The translations under genes and the position numbers were made by a program. Shown here piece after piece: positions 45,809 to 55,656 of a stretch of 64,000 bases of DNA. Source of the stretch: Nocardia sp. NRRL S-836 (lineage in GTDB: Bacteria > Actinomycetota > Actinomycetes > Mycobacteriales > Pseudonocardiaceae); assembly GCF_001279525.1 (NCBI RefSeq), contig NZ_LGDY01000116.1:83269-147268 (forward strand), read 5' to 3'. How positions within the stretch are numbered: position 1 is the first letter of the stretch; every line of letters starts with the position of its first letter. Under the pieces are notes generated by a model. That model made no database searches, was not told the DNA's origin, and saw nothing but the letters and a program-made list of their open reading frames with translations.

Positions 45809-46972
45809 GTGGTTCGTTCCGTTGCGTTGTTGGCCGCCGCCTGCCTGCTGGCAGGGGGCTGCGCGAGCTTTCCCGACGAGCCGCCGCCCACGAGCTGGAG
45901 CGCGCAACCACAGCTGACCCCGCAGGCGGGGCCGCGGCCGGAGCTGCCGGGCGAGTACCGGCCGTCCCCCGGCCAGAACGGCCAGAACCCGGCGCCGCAG
46001 AGCGTGCCGCCGCCACAGGGCTGCAAGGACTTCAACCCCGGCGTGATCGCCACCTGCCTCAACCCGGTCACCGGCGTCGCTCCGATCGGCGGTGACGCCA
46101 ACGGTGGTGTCGCCGCGTACGCGACCGAGCGCGGCGGCCGGCTGCTCAAGGTCTCCAAGGACGTCGACCCGGTGGTCGTCGCGCAGATCGACGTGGACGC
46201 GTCCTCGGACGGCGGCCTGACCGGGCTGACGATCTCGGCGACGTTCGCCGAGGACCAGCTCGCGTACGTGTACGCGACGACCGCGACGGACAACCGGGTG
46301 CTGCGGATCGCGCCCGGCGACACGCCGAAGCCGATCCTGACCGGCATCCCGAAGGGCCCGACCGGCAACCGCGGCGTGCTGGCGAGCGACCGCAAGGGCG
46401 CGCTGCTGGTCGCGACCGGTGACGCGGGCAACCCGGCGCTGGCCGCCGACCCGAACTCCCTCGCGGGCAAGGTCCTGCGCATCGACGGCTCCGGCAAGCC
46501 CGCCCAGGGCAACCCGACGGCCGGGTCCGCGGTGATCGCGTCCGGCCTGCGGCTACCCGGCGGCCTGTGCGTCGCCGGCGACACCACGAAGATCTGGGTC
46601 ACCGACTGGGCGGCGTCCGGTGACGTCGTCTACCGCGTCACGCCCGGCAAACCGCTCGCCGACCCGGCGTGGCGCTGGACGGACCGGCCCGGCGTGATGG
46701 GCTGCGCGTCGCTGTCGGACGTGCTGTGGGTGTCGACGTCGAAGGTGGCGGGCTTCCAGAACCTGCCGATGAACCCCGACGGCGCCATCACCGGCAAGCC
46801 GGAGCCCGCCATGCAGGAGAACGGCTACGGCCTGCTCGGCCCGATGGAGCTGCTGAACGACTCGGCCGCCCTGGTCGGCACGGTGAACAAGGCCGGTGGC
46901 CAGCCCGTGTCGTCCGACGACCGCGTCGCCTTCATCACGCGCCAGGGCCCGCCCGGCGGCACGAAGGACTGA
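45809..46972 (+). CDS. Lipoprotein with PQQ-dependent sugar dehydrogenase-like propeller (LppZ-like)
   Basis: Signal peptide MVRSVALLAAACLLAGGC with lipobox Cys18, then a Pro/Gln-rich linker to about residue 70 and a six-bladed glucose/sorbosone-dehydrogenase-type propeller (RGVLASDRKGALLVATGDAG, SLAGKVLRIDGSGKP, GLRLPGGLCVAG). It matches mycobacterial LppZ in architecture and position (between ilvB/cfp6 and gatB). Whether it binds PQQ or has enzyme activity is unknown. Confidence 0.83.
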   Translation: MVRSVALLAAACLLAGGCASFPDEPPPTSWSAQPQLTPQAGPRPELPGEYRPSPGQNGQNPAPQSVPPPQGCKDFNPGVIATCLNPVTGVAPIGGDANGGVAAYATERGGRLLKVSKDVDPVVVAQIDVDASSDGGLTGLTISATFAEDQLAYVYATTATDNRVLRIAPGDTPKPILTGIPKGPTGNRGVLASDRKGALLVATGDAGNPALAADPNSLAGKVLRIDGSGKPAQGNPTAGSAVIASGLRLPGGLCVAGDTTKIWVTDWAASGDVVYRVTPGKPLADPAWRWTDRPGVMGCASLSDVLWVSTSKVAGFQNLPMNPDGAITGKPEPAMQENGYGLLGPMELLNDSAALVGTVNKAGGQPVSSDDRVAFITRQGPPGGTKD

Positions 46973-47131
46973 CCGCCGCGTCACTCGGGGACGCTCGCCG
47001 CGTGCGCTCCGCCTCGCACGGGACCGGGCTGCCCGGCGACCTCGACGGAGACCCGGTTGTCTCTACGCCGCAACGCGTTCAGCTTCGGCGCGAGTGAGTG
47101 GTGCGGCGAGAGGCCGAGCTTGACGACCCGA
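46973..47131. other. Intergenic region past the LppZ-like gene
   Basis: No coding bias is visible here or in 47174-47372. Together with the hairpin at 47132-47173 this 400-base convergent gap holds nothing else I can support. Confidence 0.3.
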
Positions 47132-47173
47132 CAACGGCCCGCGCACCGACCAGGGCCGATGGGCGGGCCGTTG
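47132..47173. terminator. Hairpin between the LppZ-like and CHAT genes
   Basis: CAACGGCCCGC and GCGGGCCGTTG (perfect 11-bp stem, 20-base loop) lie between convergent genes and may end transcription from either side. Confidence 0.5.
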
Positions 47174-47372
47174 GTACGACCACCGCCGCTCAGCCTCACC
47201 CCCTGGGCGGCTGCGACGACCGTGGTCGTTCCCCTCGGTCGAGGCGTTCAGGGTGGCACAGCACCTCGGGAGAGGTCGAGAGAAGTTCACCAACCGCCGC
47301 CGTTGATCGGCCACAAGTCACATCTGACCAGTGGGTTCACCGGTTGCTGCGGTGCACAACCACTCGAACGGC

Positions 47373-49946
47373 CTAGCCGGACCCCAGGCACAGGAACGGC
47401 CTGCGGAACGGGTCCTTCGCCATCGCCTCCGCCAGCGCCACGGCCGGTGCCGCCCCCGCCACCAGCGCACGGTGGTAGTCCGCCATCGCCGCCGCACTCG
47501 CCTCGTCACCGACCTTGCTGGCCGCGGCGACCACGGTCCGGGTGCCACCCGCGAGCATCGCCCCGGCGAACCCGAGCGCCTCGTCACCAGGACGGATGCG
47601 GTTCAACGCCAGCGAACACGCCGACAGCACCACGTGCGCGGGCGGCTTGCGCAGCCGCCCCAGCTCGTGCGCGAACAACGGCCCGTCGAACAACTCCAGC
47701 CGCGAGAACAACGCGTTCTCGTTCTCGTGCTCCCCGTGCGCCGCGACGTGCACCAGGTCCGCCCCGTCGAGGCGCGCGAGCACCTCACCCGCGGTCGCCT
47801 GGTCCCCCGCCAGCACGGTCGCCTCCGCGTGCTGCGCGCCCAGCCGGTCCAGCTCACCGTCCGCGAACTGCAGCCCCGGCCCCTTGACCAGCAACACCCG
47901 GTCGGTCTTCGGCTCGGCGGACTGCGTGGCGGCGAGCCAGGCCGTGGCCGACGGCGCCGTCGTGACCGGCCGCCCGTGCAGGCTCGGCAGCACTCCCCAC
48001 GGCACCGCGTACAACGACCCGGTCGGCACCATGACCAGCTCCCGCTCGCCGATGAGCCCGACCAGCGGCTTGATCAGCAACGAGTCGAGGGCATCCGCCT
48101 GTTTGCGTGCCGAAGCCCCGATGACCTGCACCAACGGCGGCGGGAGGTGGTCCGGCGCCAGCGCGTTGAGGTCGAAGTGCAGCTTCTGGGCGCCTTCCAG
48201 CGCGTCCTCGGCGATCCCCAGGCGCACCATCCGCACACGACCACCCGCCAGCACCACGGCGACCATCTCACCGTTGGACACGACGAAGCTGACCATCGCC
48301 CGGTCGCCCAGCTCGGCGAAGACCTCGCTGACCGTCGCCACCGGACGCGTCCGTCCCCAGCGCTGCGCGTGCCACCCGAGCCGGTTCGCCTCACGCTGCG
48401 CCCTCACGATCTCGGCACGCAGCTTGGTGGTCGGCCGGCCGTCCAGACCGGCCCGCATCAGCTCCCGGCCCAGACCGCGCACCTCCGCGATGCGTTCGGC
48501 CAGCTCGGGGTTCTCGACCAGTTCCAACGGCTCGTAGCGGTAGGTCTGCGCGCGGGTGCGTTCGATCCACACGAACACGTGGCGGGCGTTGTGGCTCTCC
48601 AAGGCAAGGCGGATCGCCAGGTCGCGGAGCTCACGGCCGTGCACCGCCGTGGCGGACACCAGCTCCAGCCCACCGAGTTGATCGCGCACCAGGCCCAGTT
48701 CGTCCAGGCCCTTGCGCGCGTGCTGCAACGCGGTACGGCGATCTCCCTTCCGGAGGGCGAGCTCCGCGAGGACGAGCCGGCGTTGCATGCGCTGGTCGAG
48801 CGGCGTGACCGCACGCGGGCCCGGCAGCTGCCGCAGCAGCTCCTCGCCGTCCGACAGCCTGCCCCTGCGGATCTCCAGCCGGGCAGCCAGCACCTTCGCG
48901 AGCGAGGCCTCGTCCAGCAGGTGGTTGTCCGCAAGCTGCTCGGACAGGGTCAACGCCTTCTGCACCAACGCGTTCGTCACGCGTTTGACCTGCATGGCAT
49001 GCGCCCACAGCTCGATCAGGGCAGCCATCATCCACCAGGTGCTGCCCCGCTTCTCCAGCTTGCGCATCGAAGCCTTCGCCATCCGGCGGGCCAGGTCGAA
49101 CTGGTCGTCGAGCAACGCCGCCGACGCCCGGTACATCTCGACCTCGGCGATGTCCTGGTTGACCTTGTCCTTGCGCAGGACCAGCAGCGCCTCGTCGAGC
49201 ATCCGGCCGACGTCATCGGACACACCGACCATCAACATCGCTTCGGCGTGCAGGAGCTGCACACCGGCGAGCACCGAATGCTGCTCGGTCACGCGGAAGA
49301 TGCGCTCCGCTTCCTCGTAGTGCCGGAGCGCCTCGACCAGGTCCCCGCTCTGCTTGTGGGTGTTGGCAAGGGCCGCGACCGTGTACGGGTAGAGGTCGTC
49401 GAGGTTGTACTCCCGGCTCAGGACAGCCACCCGCTCCAGGTCCGCGATGGCGAGCTCGCGCCTGCGGATGGCCGCGTTGGAGAAGGCCCTGGCGGTCAAC
49501 GACGTCGCGAGACGCTGCACCCACTGCCGGTCGATCCGGTCGGGTGAGGTCAGCAACGCGTTCTCGGTGAAATCGATGAAGCGGCTGAACCACTGGACCG
49601 CCTGTTCCGGCTGCCCCATGCGCATGATCATGCCGCCGTGGCAGTAGTCCGTGTTCCCCTTCAGCAACACGCGCAGCCAGGGGTCGTCGAGGAGCTCGAT
49701 CTCCTGCCTCGCCCGGTCGAACAGCTCGATCGCGACGTCCGAACCGCTCGTTTCAGCCAGGCACCGGCCGAGGGTGTAGAGGATTCGAGCCCGCAACTCC
49801 GTCCGTTCCGGACTGTCTGGGGCACGATCGGCGTGCACGAGTGCACGCTTCAGGAGACGGATGCCAGGCGGGAAGCGGTACCTCGCCTGCTCCGCCCATC
49901 CCTTCTGGTACAACTCGCGCGCCCTGTCCAGGGCACGAGCGGGCAT
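47373..49946 (-). CDS. TPR-CHAT protein (caspase-like protease fold)
   Basis: An 857-residue protein. The N-terminal ~500 residues are helical TPR-like repeats (ALANTHKQSGDLVEALRHYEEAERIF, and ALRKGDRRTALQHARKGLDEL). The C-terminal ~300 residues are a CHAT domain with an intact His/Cys dyad: His737 in HVAAHGEHENE and Cys777 in VVLSACSLAL. CHAT proteases cleave partner proteins in immune or signalling systems (for example gasdermin-type or CRISPR-linked). ATG 49946 chosen, overlapping the palindrome TGTGATCATCACA. The only linked gene is the small Cys-bearing protein upstream; target unknown. Confidence 0.85.
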   Translation of the reverse strand: MPARALDRARELYQKGWAEQARYRFPPGIRLLKRALVHADRAPDSPERTELRARILYTLGRCLAETSGSDVAIELFDRARQEIELLDDPWLRVLLKGNTDYCHGGMIMRMGQPEQAVQWFSRFIDFTENALLTSPDRIDRQWVQRLATSLTARAFSNAAIRRRELAIADLERVAVLSREYNLDDLYPYTVAALANTHKQSGDLVEALRHYEEAERIFRVTEQHSVLAGVQLLHAEAMLMVGVSDDVGRMLDEALLVLRKDKVNQDIAEVEMYRASAALLDDQFDLARRMAKASMRKLEKRGSTWWMMAALIELWAHAMQVKRVTNALVQKALTLSEQLADNHLLDEASLAKVLAARLEIRRGRLSDGEELLRQLPGPRAVTPLDQRMQRRLVLAELALRKGDRRTALQHARKGLDELGLVRDQLGGLELVSATAVHGRELRDLAIRLALESHNARHVFVWIERTRAQTYRYEPLELVENPELAERIAEVRGLGRELMRAGLDGRPTTKLRAEIVRAQREANRLGWHAQRWGRTRPVATVSEVFAELGDRAMVSFVVSNGEMVAVVLAGGRVRMVRLGIAEDALEGAQKLHFDLNALAPDHLPPPLVQVIGASARKQADALDSLLIKPLVGLIGERELVMVPTGSLYAVPWGVLPSLHGRPVTTAPSATAWLAATQSAEPKTDRVLLVKGPGLQFADGELDRLGAQHAEATVLAGDQATAGEVLARLDGADLVHVAAHGEHENENALFSRLELFDGPLFAHELGRLRKPPAHVVLSACSLALNRIRPGDEALGFAGAMLAGGTRTVVAAASKVGDEASAAAMADYHRALVAGAAPAVALAEAMAKDPFRRPFLCLGSG

Positions 49947-49975
49947 GTGATCATCACACCACATTCGCCCGAATG

Positions 49976-50020
49976 GCGCTGTCCTCCAACCAGGCGCAGA
50001 CACCGGTTGAAGGACAGCGC
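49976..50020 (-). terminator. Terminator between the small gene and the CHAT gene
   Basis: GCGCTGTCCTCCAACC and GGTTGAAGGACAGCGC form a 16-bp stem with one mismatch and a 13-base loop. It sits 10 bases past the small gene stop and 30 bases ahead of the CHAT start, so most transcription is probably separate. Confidence 0.65.
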
Positions 50021-50029
50021 AGAGCGTGA

Positions 50030-50278
50030 CTAGCTGGCCACTTCCTGCTTGGCCAGGTTGTCCGGGTGGTTCGGGCAGTCCGGGTCGTGCTCGACCGGAC
50101 CCTCGGTGACCAGCTTGTGGTCACCCATCACCGGCCAGCCGGGAGGCAGTGGGCCGCAGCACTGCGGCGTCAACGGCGGGTCTTCCGGCTGCGGGGTCTT
50201 CTTCGGCTCGGGGCTGTCGAGCAGGTCCTTGACCTTGTCGACGATGTCGCCCAAGAACCCTTCACGCTGCGTCGTCAT
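50030..50278 (-). CDS. Small protein of unknown function next to the CHAT gene
   Basis: An 82-residue, unrecognised protein. GFLGDIVDKVKDLLDS near residues 8-23 looks like an amphipathic helix; then a Pro-rich linker, QCCGPLPPGWPVMGDH with a Cys pair (about 45-46) and EHDPDCPNHPDN, whose Cys/His residues could bind a metal. ATG 50278 has GAGGGGGGA about 6 bases ahead, a strong site suggesting good translation. It could be a substrate or regulator of the CHAT protein, but this is only from position. Confidence 0.65.
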   Translation of the reverse strand: MTTQREGFLGDIVDKVKDLLDSPEPKKTPQPEDPPLTPQCCGPLPPGWPVMGDHKLVTEGPVEHDPDCPNHPDNLAKQEVAS

Positions 50279-50400
50279 GAGGTTTCCCCCCTCGTTTGGA
50301 CTATTACTTTCCATCCCCCCAGATGGATGCATGGAGAGAGTGGCACACACCGCTACGGGTATACGTCTCATTTAGCTAACAGCCACTCGGACGGCCTAAG

Positions 50401-50442
50401 ATCACAAAGGGTCACCTGCGAAAACAGGTGACCCTTTGTGAT
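50401..50442. terminator. gatCA-gatB operon terminator
   Basis: ATCACAAAGGGTCACCTG and CAGGTGACCCTTTGTGAT form a perfect 18-bp stem around CGAAAA between gatB and the small gene. Confidence 0.8.
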
Positions 50443-50509
50443 TCATACATCTATTGCGTATCTACCGGGACCTTTTGTCCTCGTCCCGATCTCGACGCAG
50501 CGTCACATC

Positions 50510-52012
50510 TCAGCTGCACCTGGCGATGATGATCTCGCGCACGCGGGCGGCGTCGGCCTGGCCCTTCGTCGCCTTCATGACCGCGCCCACGATCGCACCG
50601 GCGGCCTGGACCTTGCCGTCGCGGATCTTCTGGGCCACGTCCGGCTGGGCCGCGAGGGCCTCGTCGACGGCCTTCTCCAGCGCCGAGTCGTCCGAGACGA
50701 CCTTCAGGCCGCGCTTCTCGACGACCTCGTCCGGGGAGCCCTCGCCCGCCAGCACGCCGTTGACGGCCTCGCGGGCGAGCTTGTTGGTCAGCGCGCCGGA
50801 GTTCACCAGCTCGATCACCCGTGCCACCTGGGCCGGGGTGATGGCGAGGTCGGTGAGCTCGACACCCTTCGCGTTGGCCTGCTGCGCGAGGTAGGACACC
50901 CACCACGGGCGGGCCTCGTCCGGCTTCGCGCCCGCCTCGACGGTGGCGATGATGAGGTCCAGCGCACCCGCGTTGACCAGGTCGCGCAGGACCTCGTCGG
51001 TGAGGTTCCAGTCCTTCTGGATGCGCGCGCGGCGCTCCCAGGGCAGCTCGGGCAGGGTGCCGCGGAGCTCCTCGACCCACTCGCGCGACGGCGCGATCGG
51101 GACCAGGTCGGGCTCGGGGAAGTAGCGGTAGTCCTCCGCCGTCTCCTTCTTGCGGCCCGGTGACGTGCTGCCGGACGACTCGTCGAAGTGACGGGTCTCC
51201 TGGATCACCTCGCCACCGGAGGCGAGCACCGCGGCCTGGCGGGTCATCTCGAAGCGCACGGCACGTTCGACGCTGCGCAGCGAGTTGACGTTCTTGGTCT
51301 CGGTGCGGGTGCCCAGCGCGCCGGTGGTCTTCGGCGAGAGCGACACGTTCGCGTCGCAGCGCAGCGAGCCCTGGTCCATGCGGACGTCGGACACGTCGAG
51401 CGCCTTGAGCAGGTCGCGCAGCGCGGTGACGTACGCGCGGGCCACCTCGGGAGCGCGTTCCTTCGTGCCCGGGATCATCTTCGTGACGATCTCGATCAGC
51501 GGCACGCCGGCGCGGTTGTAGTCGAGCAGCGAGTGCTCGGCGCCGTGGATGCGACCGGTGGCGCCACCGACGTGCAGCGACTTGCCGGTGTCCTCCTCCA
51601 TGTGCGCGCGCTCGATCTCGACGCGGATGACCTCGCCGTCGTCCAGCGTCACGTCGAGCCAGCCGTTGAACGCGATCGGCTCGTCGTACTGCGACGTCTG
51701 GAAGTTCTTCGGCATGTCCGGGTAGAAGTAGTTCTTCCGGGCGAACCGGCACCACTGCGCGATCTCGCAGTTCAGCGCGAGGCCGATGCGGATCGCGGAC
51801 TCGACCGCCTTGGCGTTGACCACCGGCAGCGACCCCGGCAGACCGAGGCAGGTCGGGCAGGTGTTGGTGTTCGGCTCGCCGCCGAAGGCGTTGGCGCAGC
51901 CGCAGAACATCTTCGTGTTCGTGTGCAGCTCGACGTGCACCTCGAGGCCCAGGACCGGGTCGTACTTCTCGACGACCTCGTCGTAGTCCATCAGTTCAAC
52001 GAGAGAGGTCAT
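50510..52012 (-). CDS. gatB: Glu-tRNA(Gln)/Asp-tRNA(Asn) amidotransferase subunit B
   Basis: The kinase/tRNA-binding subunit of GatCAB, which makes Gln-tRNA(Gln) in actinobacteria that lack GlnRS. The 500-residue protein opens [23 protein letters not shown] with the metal/ATP region and has [15 protein letters not shown] near 47-61 and a C-terminal YqeY tail domain (about 350-500). ATG 52012 overlaps the stop of the small upstream gene (ATGA). tRNA-Gln and tRNA-Glu lie in the same window. Confidence 0.96.
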   Translation of the reverse strand: MTSLVELMDYDEVVEKYDPVLGLEVHVELHTNTKMFCGCANAFGGEPNTNTCPTCLGLPGSLPVVNAKAVESAIRIGLALNCEIAQWCRFARKNYFYPDMPKNFQTSQYDEPIAFNGWLDVTLDDGEVIRVEIERAHMEEDTGKSLHVGGATGRIHGAEHSLLDYNRAGVPLIEIVTKMIPGTKERAPEVARAYVTALRDLLKALDVSDVRMDQGSLRCDANVSLSPKTTGALGTRTETKNVNSLRSVERAVRFEMTRQAAVLASGGEVIQETRHFDESSGSTSPGRKKETAEDYRYFPEPDLVPIAPSREWVEELRGTLPELPWERRARIQKDWNLTDEVLRDLVNAGALDLIIATVEAGAKPDEARPWWVSYLAQQANAKGVELTDLAITPAQVARVIELVNSGALTNKLAREAVNGVLAGEGSPDEVVEKRGLKVVSDDSALEKAVDEALAAQPDVAQKIRDGKVQAAGAIVGAVMKATKGQADAARVREIIIARCS

Positions 52013-52206
52013 GCCAACTCGTCCTTCCGCAGTGCGCGCGCGGCCAGCGCCGCACCGGTGATCGCCACGGCGAAGCTCGCGATCGCGTTCGCCAGCGCGA
52101 GCTTGTCCTTCTTCTCGCGGGCGACCTTCAGACCGGAGAACGCTCCCACGGCGCCGACCACGGCGCCGACGAGACCGAAGAGGCCACGTGCCTTCTTGAT
52201 GTTCAC
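52009..52206 (-). CDS. Small membrane-associated protein between gatA and gatB
   Basis: A 65-residue protein with two hydrophobic stretches ([19 protein letters not shown] and [20 protein letters not shown]) joined by a basic loop VAREKKDK. It overlaps gatA at its start and gatB at its end by 4 bases each, so it is translated as part of the amidotransferase operon. In mycobacteria pfkA is found between gatA and gatB instead. Function unknown. Confidence 0.7.
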   Translation of the reverse strand: MNIKKARGLFGLVGAVVGAVGAFSGLKVAREKKDKLALANAIASFAVAITGAALAARALRKDELA

Positions 52207-53687
52207 AGCGACGGCCCTCCAAACGCGCCACGCGCGAGCTCGTATGCCGCGGCGACGCGGTACATGCGGTGGTCCTGCAGCGCCGGCGCCATGATCTGCA
52301 GGCCGACCGGCAGACCGTCCTCATCGGACAGGCCGCTCGGCACGCTCATCGCCGGCGTGCCCGCGAGGTTCGCGGGGATGGTGCAGAGGTCGGCCTTGTA
52401 CATGGCCATCGGGTCGTTCGCGCGCTCACCGATCTTGAACGCCGTGGTGGGCGTGGTCGGCGAGATCAGCACGTCGAAGTTCTCGAACGCCTTCGCGAAG
52501 TCCCGCGTGATCAGCGTGCGGACCTTCTGCGCCGAGCCGTAGTACGCGTCGTAGTAGCCCGACGACAGCGCGTACGTGCCGATGATGATGCGGCGCTTGA
52601 CCTCCGGGCCGAAACCGGCCTCGCGGGTCAGCGACATGACCTCCTCGGTGCTGCGCGTGCCGTCGTCACCGACGCGCAGGCCGTAGCGCATGGCGTCGAA
52701 CCGGGCGAGGTTCGACGAGCACTCGCTCGGCGCGATGAGGTAGTAGGCGGGCAGCGCGTAGTCGAAGCTCGGGCACGACACGTCCGAGATCTCCGCGCCG
52801 AGCTCCTTGAGCTGCGACACGGCGGCCTCGAAGCTGCGCAGCACGCCCTGCTGGTAGCCCTCGCCGGTGAACTGCGTGACGACGCCGATGCGCAGCCCCG
52901 ACAGGTCGCCGGACAGGCCCTCGCGGGCGGCGGCGACCACGGGCGGCACCGGGGCGTTGATGGACGTGGAGTCCATCTCGTCGTAGCCGGCGATGACCTC
53001 GTGCAGCAACGCGGCGTCGAGCACCGTGCGCGCACACGGACCGGCCTGGTCGAGGCTGGACGAGAACGCGACGAGGCCGTAGCGGCTGACCCCGCCGTAG
53101 GTGGGCTTCACGCCGACGGTGCCGGTGACGGCGCCGGGCTGGCGGATGGAGCCACCGGTGTCGGTGCCGATGGCCAGCGGTGCCTGCAACGCGGCCAGCG
53201 CCGCCGACGAGCCACCGCCCGAGCCACCGGGGATGCGGTCGAGGTCCCACGGGTTGTGCGTGGGGCCGTAGGCGGAGTTCTCGGTCGACGAACCCATGGC
53301 GAACTCGTCCATGTTCGTCTTGCCGAGGATGACGACGCCGGCTTCCTTGAGCTTGCGGGTCACCGTGGCGTCGTAGGGCGGCAGCCAGCCTTCGAGGATC
53401 TTGGAACCGACCGTGGTCGGGATCCCCTCGGTGGTCATGACGTCCTTGAGCGCCAGCGGCACACCGGCCAGCGGCGAGACGGCGTTGCCGGCCTTGACGT
53501 CCGCGTCGACCCTGCGGGCCTGCGCGAGCGCGCCCTCGGTGTCGACGTGCAGGAAGGCGTTGACCTTCCCGTCCGTCTCGGCGATGCGGTCCAGGTGGGC
53601 CTGCGTGACCTCGACCGAGGAGACCTCGCCGCTGTGGATCTTCGCGGCGAGCTCGGCCGCGGTGGCGTGGATCAGGTCGTTGGTCAT
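52203..53687 (-). CDS. gatA: Glu-tRNA(Gln)/Asp-tRNA(Asn) amidotransferase subunit A
   Basis: Amidase subunit that releases ammonia from glutamine. The 494-residue protein has the amidase-signature triad: Lys in [13 protein letters not shown] near residue 80, then [32 protein letters not shown] (in two parts, near 155-186) with the cis-Ser and nucleophile Ser. Overlaps gatC by 4 bases and the small downstream gene by 4. Confidence 0.96.
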   Translation of the reverse strand: MTNDLIHATAAELAAKIHSGEVSSVEVTQAHLDRIAETDGKVNAFLHVDTEGALAQARRVDADVKAGNAVSPLAGVPLALKDVMTTEGIPTTVGSKILEGWLPPYDATVTRKLKEAGVVILGKTNMDEFAMGSSTENSAYGPTHNPWDLDRIPGGSGGGSSAALAALQAPLAIGTDTGGSIRQPGAVTGTVGVKPTYGGVSRYGLVAFSSSLDQAGPCARTVLDAALLHEVIAGYDEMDSTSINAPVPPVVAAAREGLSGDLSGLRIGVVTQFTGEGYQQGVLRSFEAAVSQLKELGAEISDVSCPSFDYALPAYYLIAPSECSSNLARFDAMRYGLRVGDDGTRSTEEVMSLTREAGFGPEVKRRIIIGTYALSSGYYDAYYGSAQKVRTLITRDFAKAFENFDVLISPTTPTTAFKIGERANDPMAMYKADLCTIPANLAGTPAMSVPSGLSDEDGLPVGLQIMAPALQDHRMYRVAAAYELARGAFGGPSL

Positions 53688-53992
53688 GCTTCCTCACCCA
53701 GGATGCGGGGCACGCGGAACCGGCCGTCCTCGGCATCAGGAGCGCCAGAGAGCGCCTGCTGCTGACCGAGGCTCGGACGGACCACGTCCTCGCGGAAGAC
53801 GTTGGTCAGCGGAACGGCGTGCGACGTCGGCGGGATGTCGGCCGTGGCGATGTCGCCCACCGTGGCCACCGACTGGAGGATCACGTCGAGCTGGCCGGCG
53901 AACAGGTCGAGCTCGTCGTCGGTGACAGCCAGCCTGGCGAGCTTCGCCAGGTGCGCGACCTCGTCGCGGGAGATGCTGGGCACTCCTGTCAA
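53684..53992 (-). CDS. gatC: Glu-tRNA(Gln)/Asp-tRNA(Asn) amidotransferase subunit C
   Basis: Assembly subunit of GatCAB, about 102 residues: [22 protein letters not shown] and the belt [14 protein letters not shown] are diagnostic. The start could be the TTG at 53992 or the GTG at 53983 (VPSISRDEV); both have crowded ribosome-binding sites. First gene of gatC-gatA-small-gatB, all with 4-base overlaps, so the complex is made stoichiometrically. Confidence 0.92.
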   Translation of the reverse strand: MTGVPSISRDEVAHLAKLARLAVTDDELDLFAGQLDVILQSVATVGDIATADIPPTSHAVPLTNVFREDVVRPSLGQQQALSGAPDAEDGRFRVPRILGEEA

Positions 53993-54201
53993 CCCCCGTA
54001 GGGTCGGGATACGAATCGGGAACCCCGTGAGTCTATGGGCTGGTCAGCAGCGTCTTCGAACGGGTTACCGAGCGACGGCTCAACTTAACCGTTCCGCAAC
54101 GCGGACAGCAGGTCATGCGTTGAGGATGCGTCTGCGAGAATCACCGACCGGCAACGGTGCGAGACGCGGGGTCACGCGCACGAGCTATGGAGGCGTTCAC
54201 C

Positions 54202-54855
54202 TTGTCGTTCCTGATCCGGGTCCAGCTCCCGGACCGTCCCGGCACCCTCGGCGCGGTCGCAACGGCACTGGGAGAGATCGGGGCGGACATACTCAGCGTG
54301 GACGTCGTGGAACGCGGTTCCGGCCTGGCGATCGACGACCTCGTGGTGGAGCTGCCGTCCGGGCGCCTGCCCGACACGCTGATCACCGCGGCCGAGTCCG
54401 TCGAGGGCGTCGAGGTCGACGCCGTGCGGCCGTACGCGGGCATCCTCGACACCCACCGCGAGCTGGAGCTCGTCGAGGAGATCGCCGAGGAGCCGCACAA
54501 GGGCCTCGAGGTGTTCACCGAGGGCGTCCCGAAGATCATCCGGGCCGGCTGGGCGGTCGTCGTCGGACCGGAGGGCACCGGCATCAACCGGCTGACCTCG
54601 TCGTCGGCGGCACCGGAGACGCGGATGGCGGACGTGCCGTGGTTCCCGCTGGAGCGCGCGACCGTGCTCGACGGCGAGGACGAGTGGGTGCCGGAGACCT
54701 GGCGCGAGCTGGGCACCGAGCTGGCCGCCACGCCGCTGGGCAAGCCCGACCGGGTGCTGGTCGTCGGCCGTCCGGGTGGCCCCATGTTCCGCGCGGCCGA
54801 GGTGGCCCGGCTGGCGCACCTGGCGGGCATCGTGGCCGTGGTGCTGCCGGACTAG
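54202..54855 (+). CDS. ACT domain protein
   Basis: A 217-residue protein beginning LSFLIRVQLPDRPGTLGAVATAL, an ACT domain (residues 1-75) for small-ligand binding, with a conserved C-terminal region (VVGPEGTGINRLTSSSAAPETR, VVGRPGGPMFRAAEVARLAHL). It matches the mycobacterial gene divergent from gatC. The TTG at 54202 has GGAGG 8 bases ahead; ATG 54187 overlaps that site, so I prefer the TTG. Role unknown; amino acid sensing is a family-based guess. Confidence 0.8.
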   Translation: MSFLIRVQLPDRPGTLGAVATALGEIGADILSVDVVERGSGLAIDDLVVELPSGRLPDTLITAAESVEGVEVDAVRPYAGILDTHRELELVEEIAEEPHKGLEVFTEGVPKIIRAGWAVVVGPEGTGINRLTSSSAAPETRMADVPWFPLERATVLDGEDEWVPETWRELGTELAATPLGKPDRVLVVGRPGGPMFRAAEVARLAHLAGIVAVVLPD

Positions 54856-54874
54856 GGACTCACCGGGCAGGCAC

Positions 54875-55570
54875 CTACTGGGGCGCCTTGGACCTGAGCG
54901 ACCTCCTGGCCATGGCGACGAGCTCGACGTTGTTCCTGGCCACGCGGCCGTCCGGCAGCGTCAGGGTGTCCGCGAGCCCCATCCGCGTGCTGTGTTCGAG
55001 GCGGCCGGCGTGGTCGAGCACCGGCCACGCCTCGGCGTCCCTGCCGTGCAACAGAATCGGCCGGTGCAGGGGTTCGAGCCGGCCGAGCAGCTCCGCGACG
55101 TTCGCGCGGGTCGCGGTCGCGGTCAGCCGGGCCACGTGGTCCACGTCCGCGGCTTGCAGCAGCTGCGCGGCCGCCACGCTGTCGACGACCAGCTCGACGG
55201 CGACGCCGACCTGGTGCAACGCCTGGACCACCTCCTGCCACCCCGGCTGCCCGACGCGCACGGACGCGATGTCCGGCCGCCCGGCCGCGAGCGGCGCCCA
55301 GCTGCCGATCACCGCGGCCCGCGGCCCGTCGACGTCGGTGGACACCCCGATCTCGATCCCCGGCACCGCCGCCCTGACCGTGGCGATCGTGGTGGCCACC
55401 TCGGGCCCGACGAGCGTGGGCACGCCGATGACGTCCCTCGGGTGGAGGTGCACCGACGTCACACCGAGCGCGGCGACGTCGGCGGCGTCCTCGGCCAGGC
55501 GCTCGGGGCTCAACGGCAGGGCCGGGTGCTCCTGCGCGGTGCGGGAGCCGTTCAGACAGGCTTGCAGCAC
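54875..55570 (-). CDS. BKACE/DUF849 family (3-keto-5-aminohexanoate cleavage enzyme-like)
   Basis: A 231-residue Zn-dependent TIM-barrel protein. MLQACLNGSRTAQEHPALPLS at the start and VTSVHLHPRD near 37-46 carry the substrate-binding Glu and Zn-binding His pair of the family. Full BKACE proteins are about 275-310 residues, so this is a short form missing some peripheral helices. The family cleaves beta-keto acids with acetyl-CoA; substrate unknown here. Confidence 0.78.
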   Translation of the reverse strand: MLQACLNGSRTAQEHPALPLSPERLAEDAADVAALGVTSVHLHPRDVIGVPTLVGPEVATTIATVRAAVPGIEIGVSTDVDGPRAAVIGSWAPLAAGRPDIASVRVGQPGWQEVVQALHQVGVAVELVVDSVAAAQLLQAADVDHVARLTATATRANVAELLGRLEPLHRPILLHGRDAEAWPVLDHAGRLEHSTRMGLADTLTLPDGRVARNNVELVAMARRSLRSKAPQ

Positions 55571-55656
55571 AGGTCAACGGTCCCACACCAAGCCGCTCAG
55601 CGCGTCGCGCCAATGGCCGCCGTCTTCCGGTGGCTCTCGCCCGGCGAAAACACCGG

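Noticed and set aside
46973..47372. Short open frames in the gap after the LppZ-like gene
   Set aside because: None has sustained third-position GC bias, a ribosome-binding site or recognisable sequence.
49946..49958. TGTGATCATCACA at the CHAT start codon as a CRP-type site
   Set aside because: The half-sites TGTGA/TCACA match CRP, but the centre is 3 bases instead of 6, and the site lies on the start codon. At most it is a site for another regulator.
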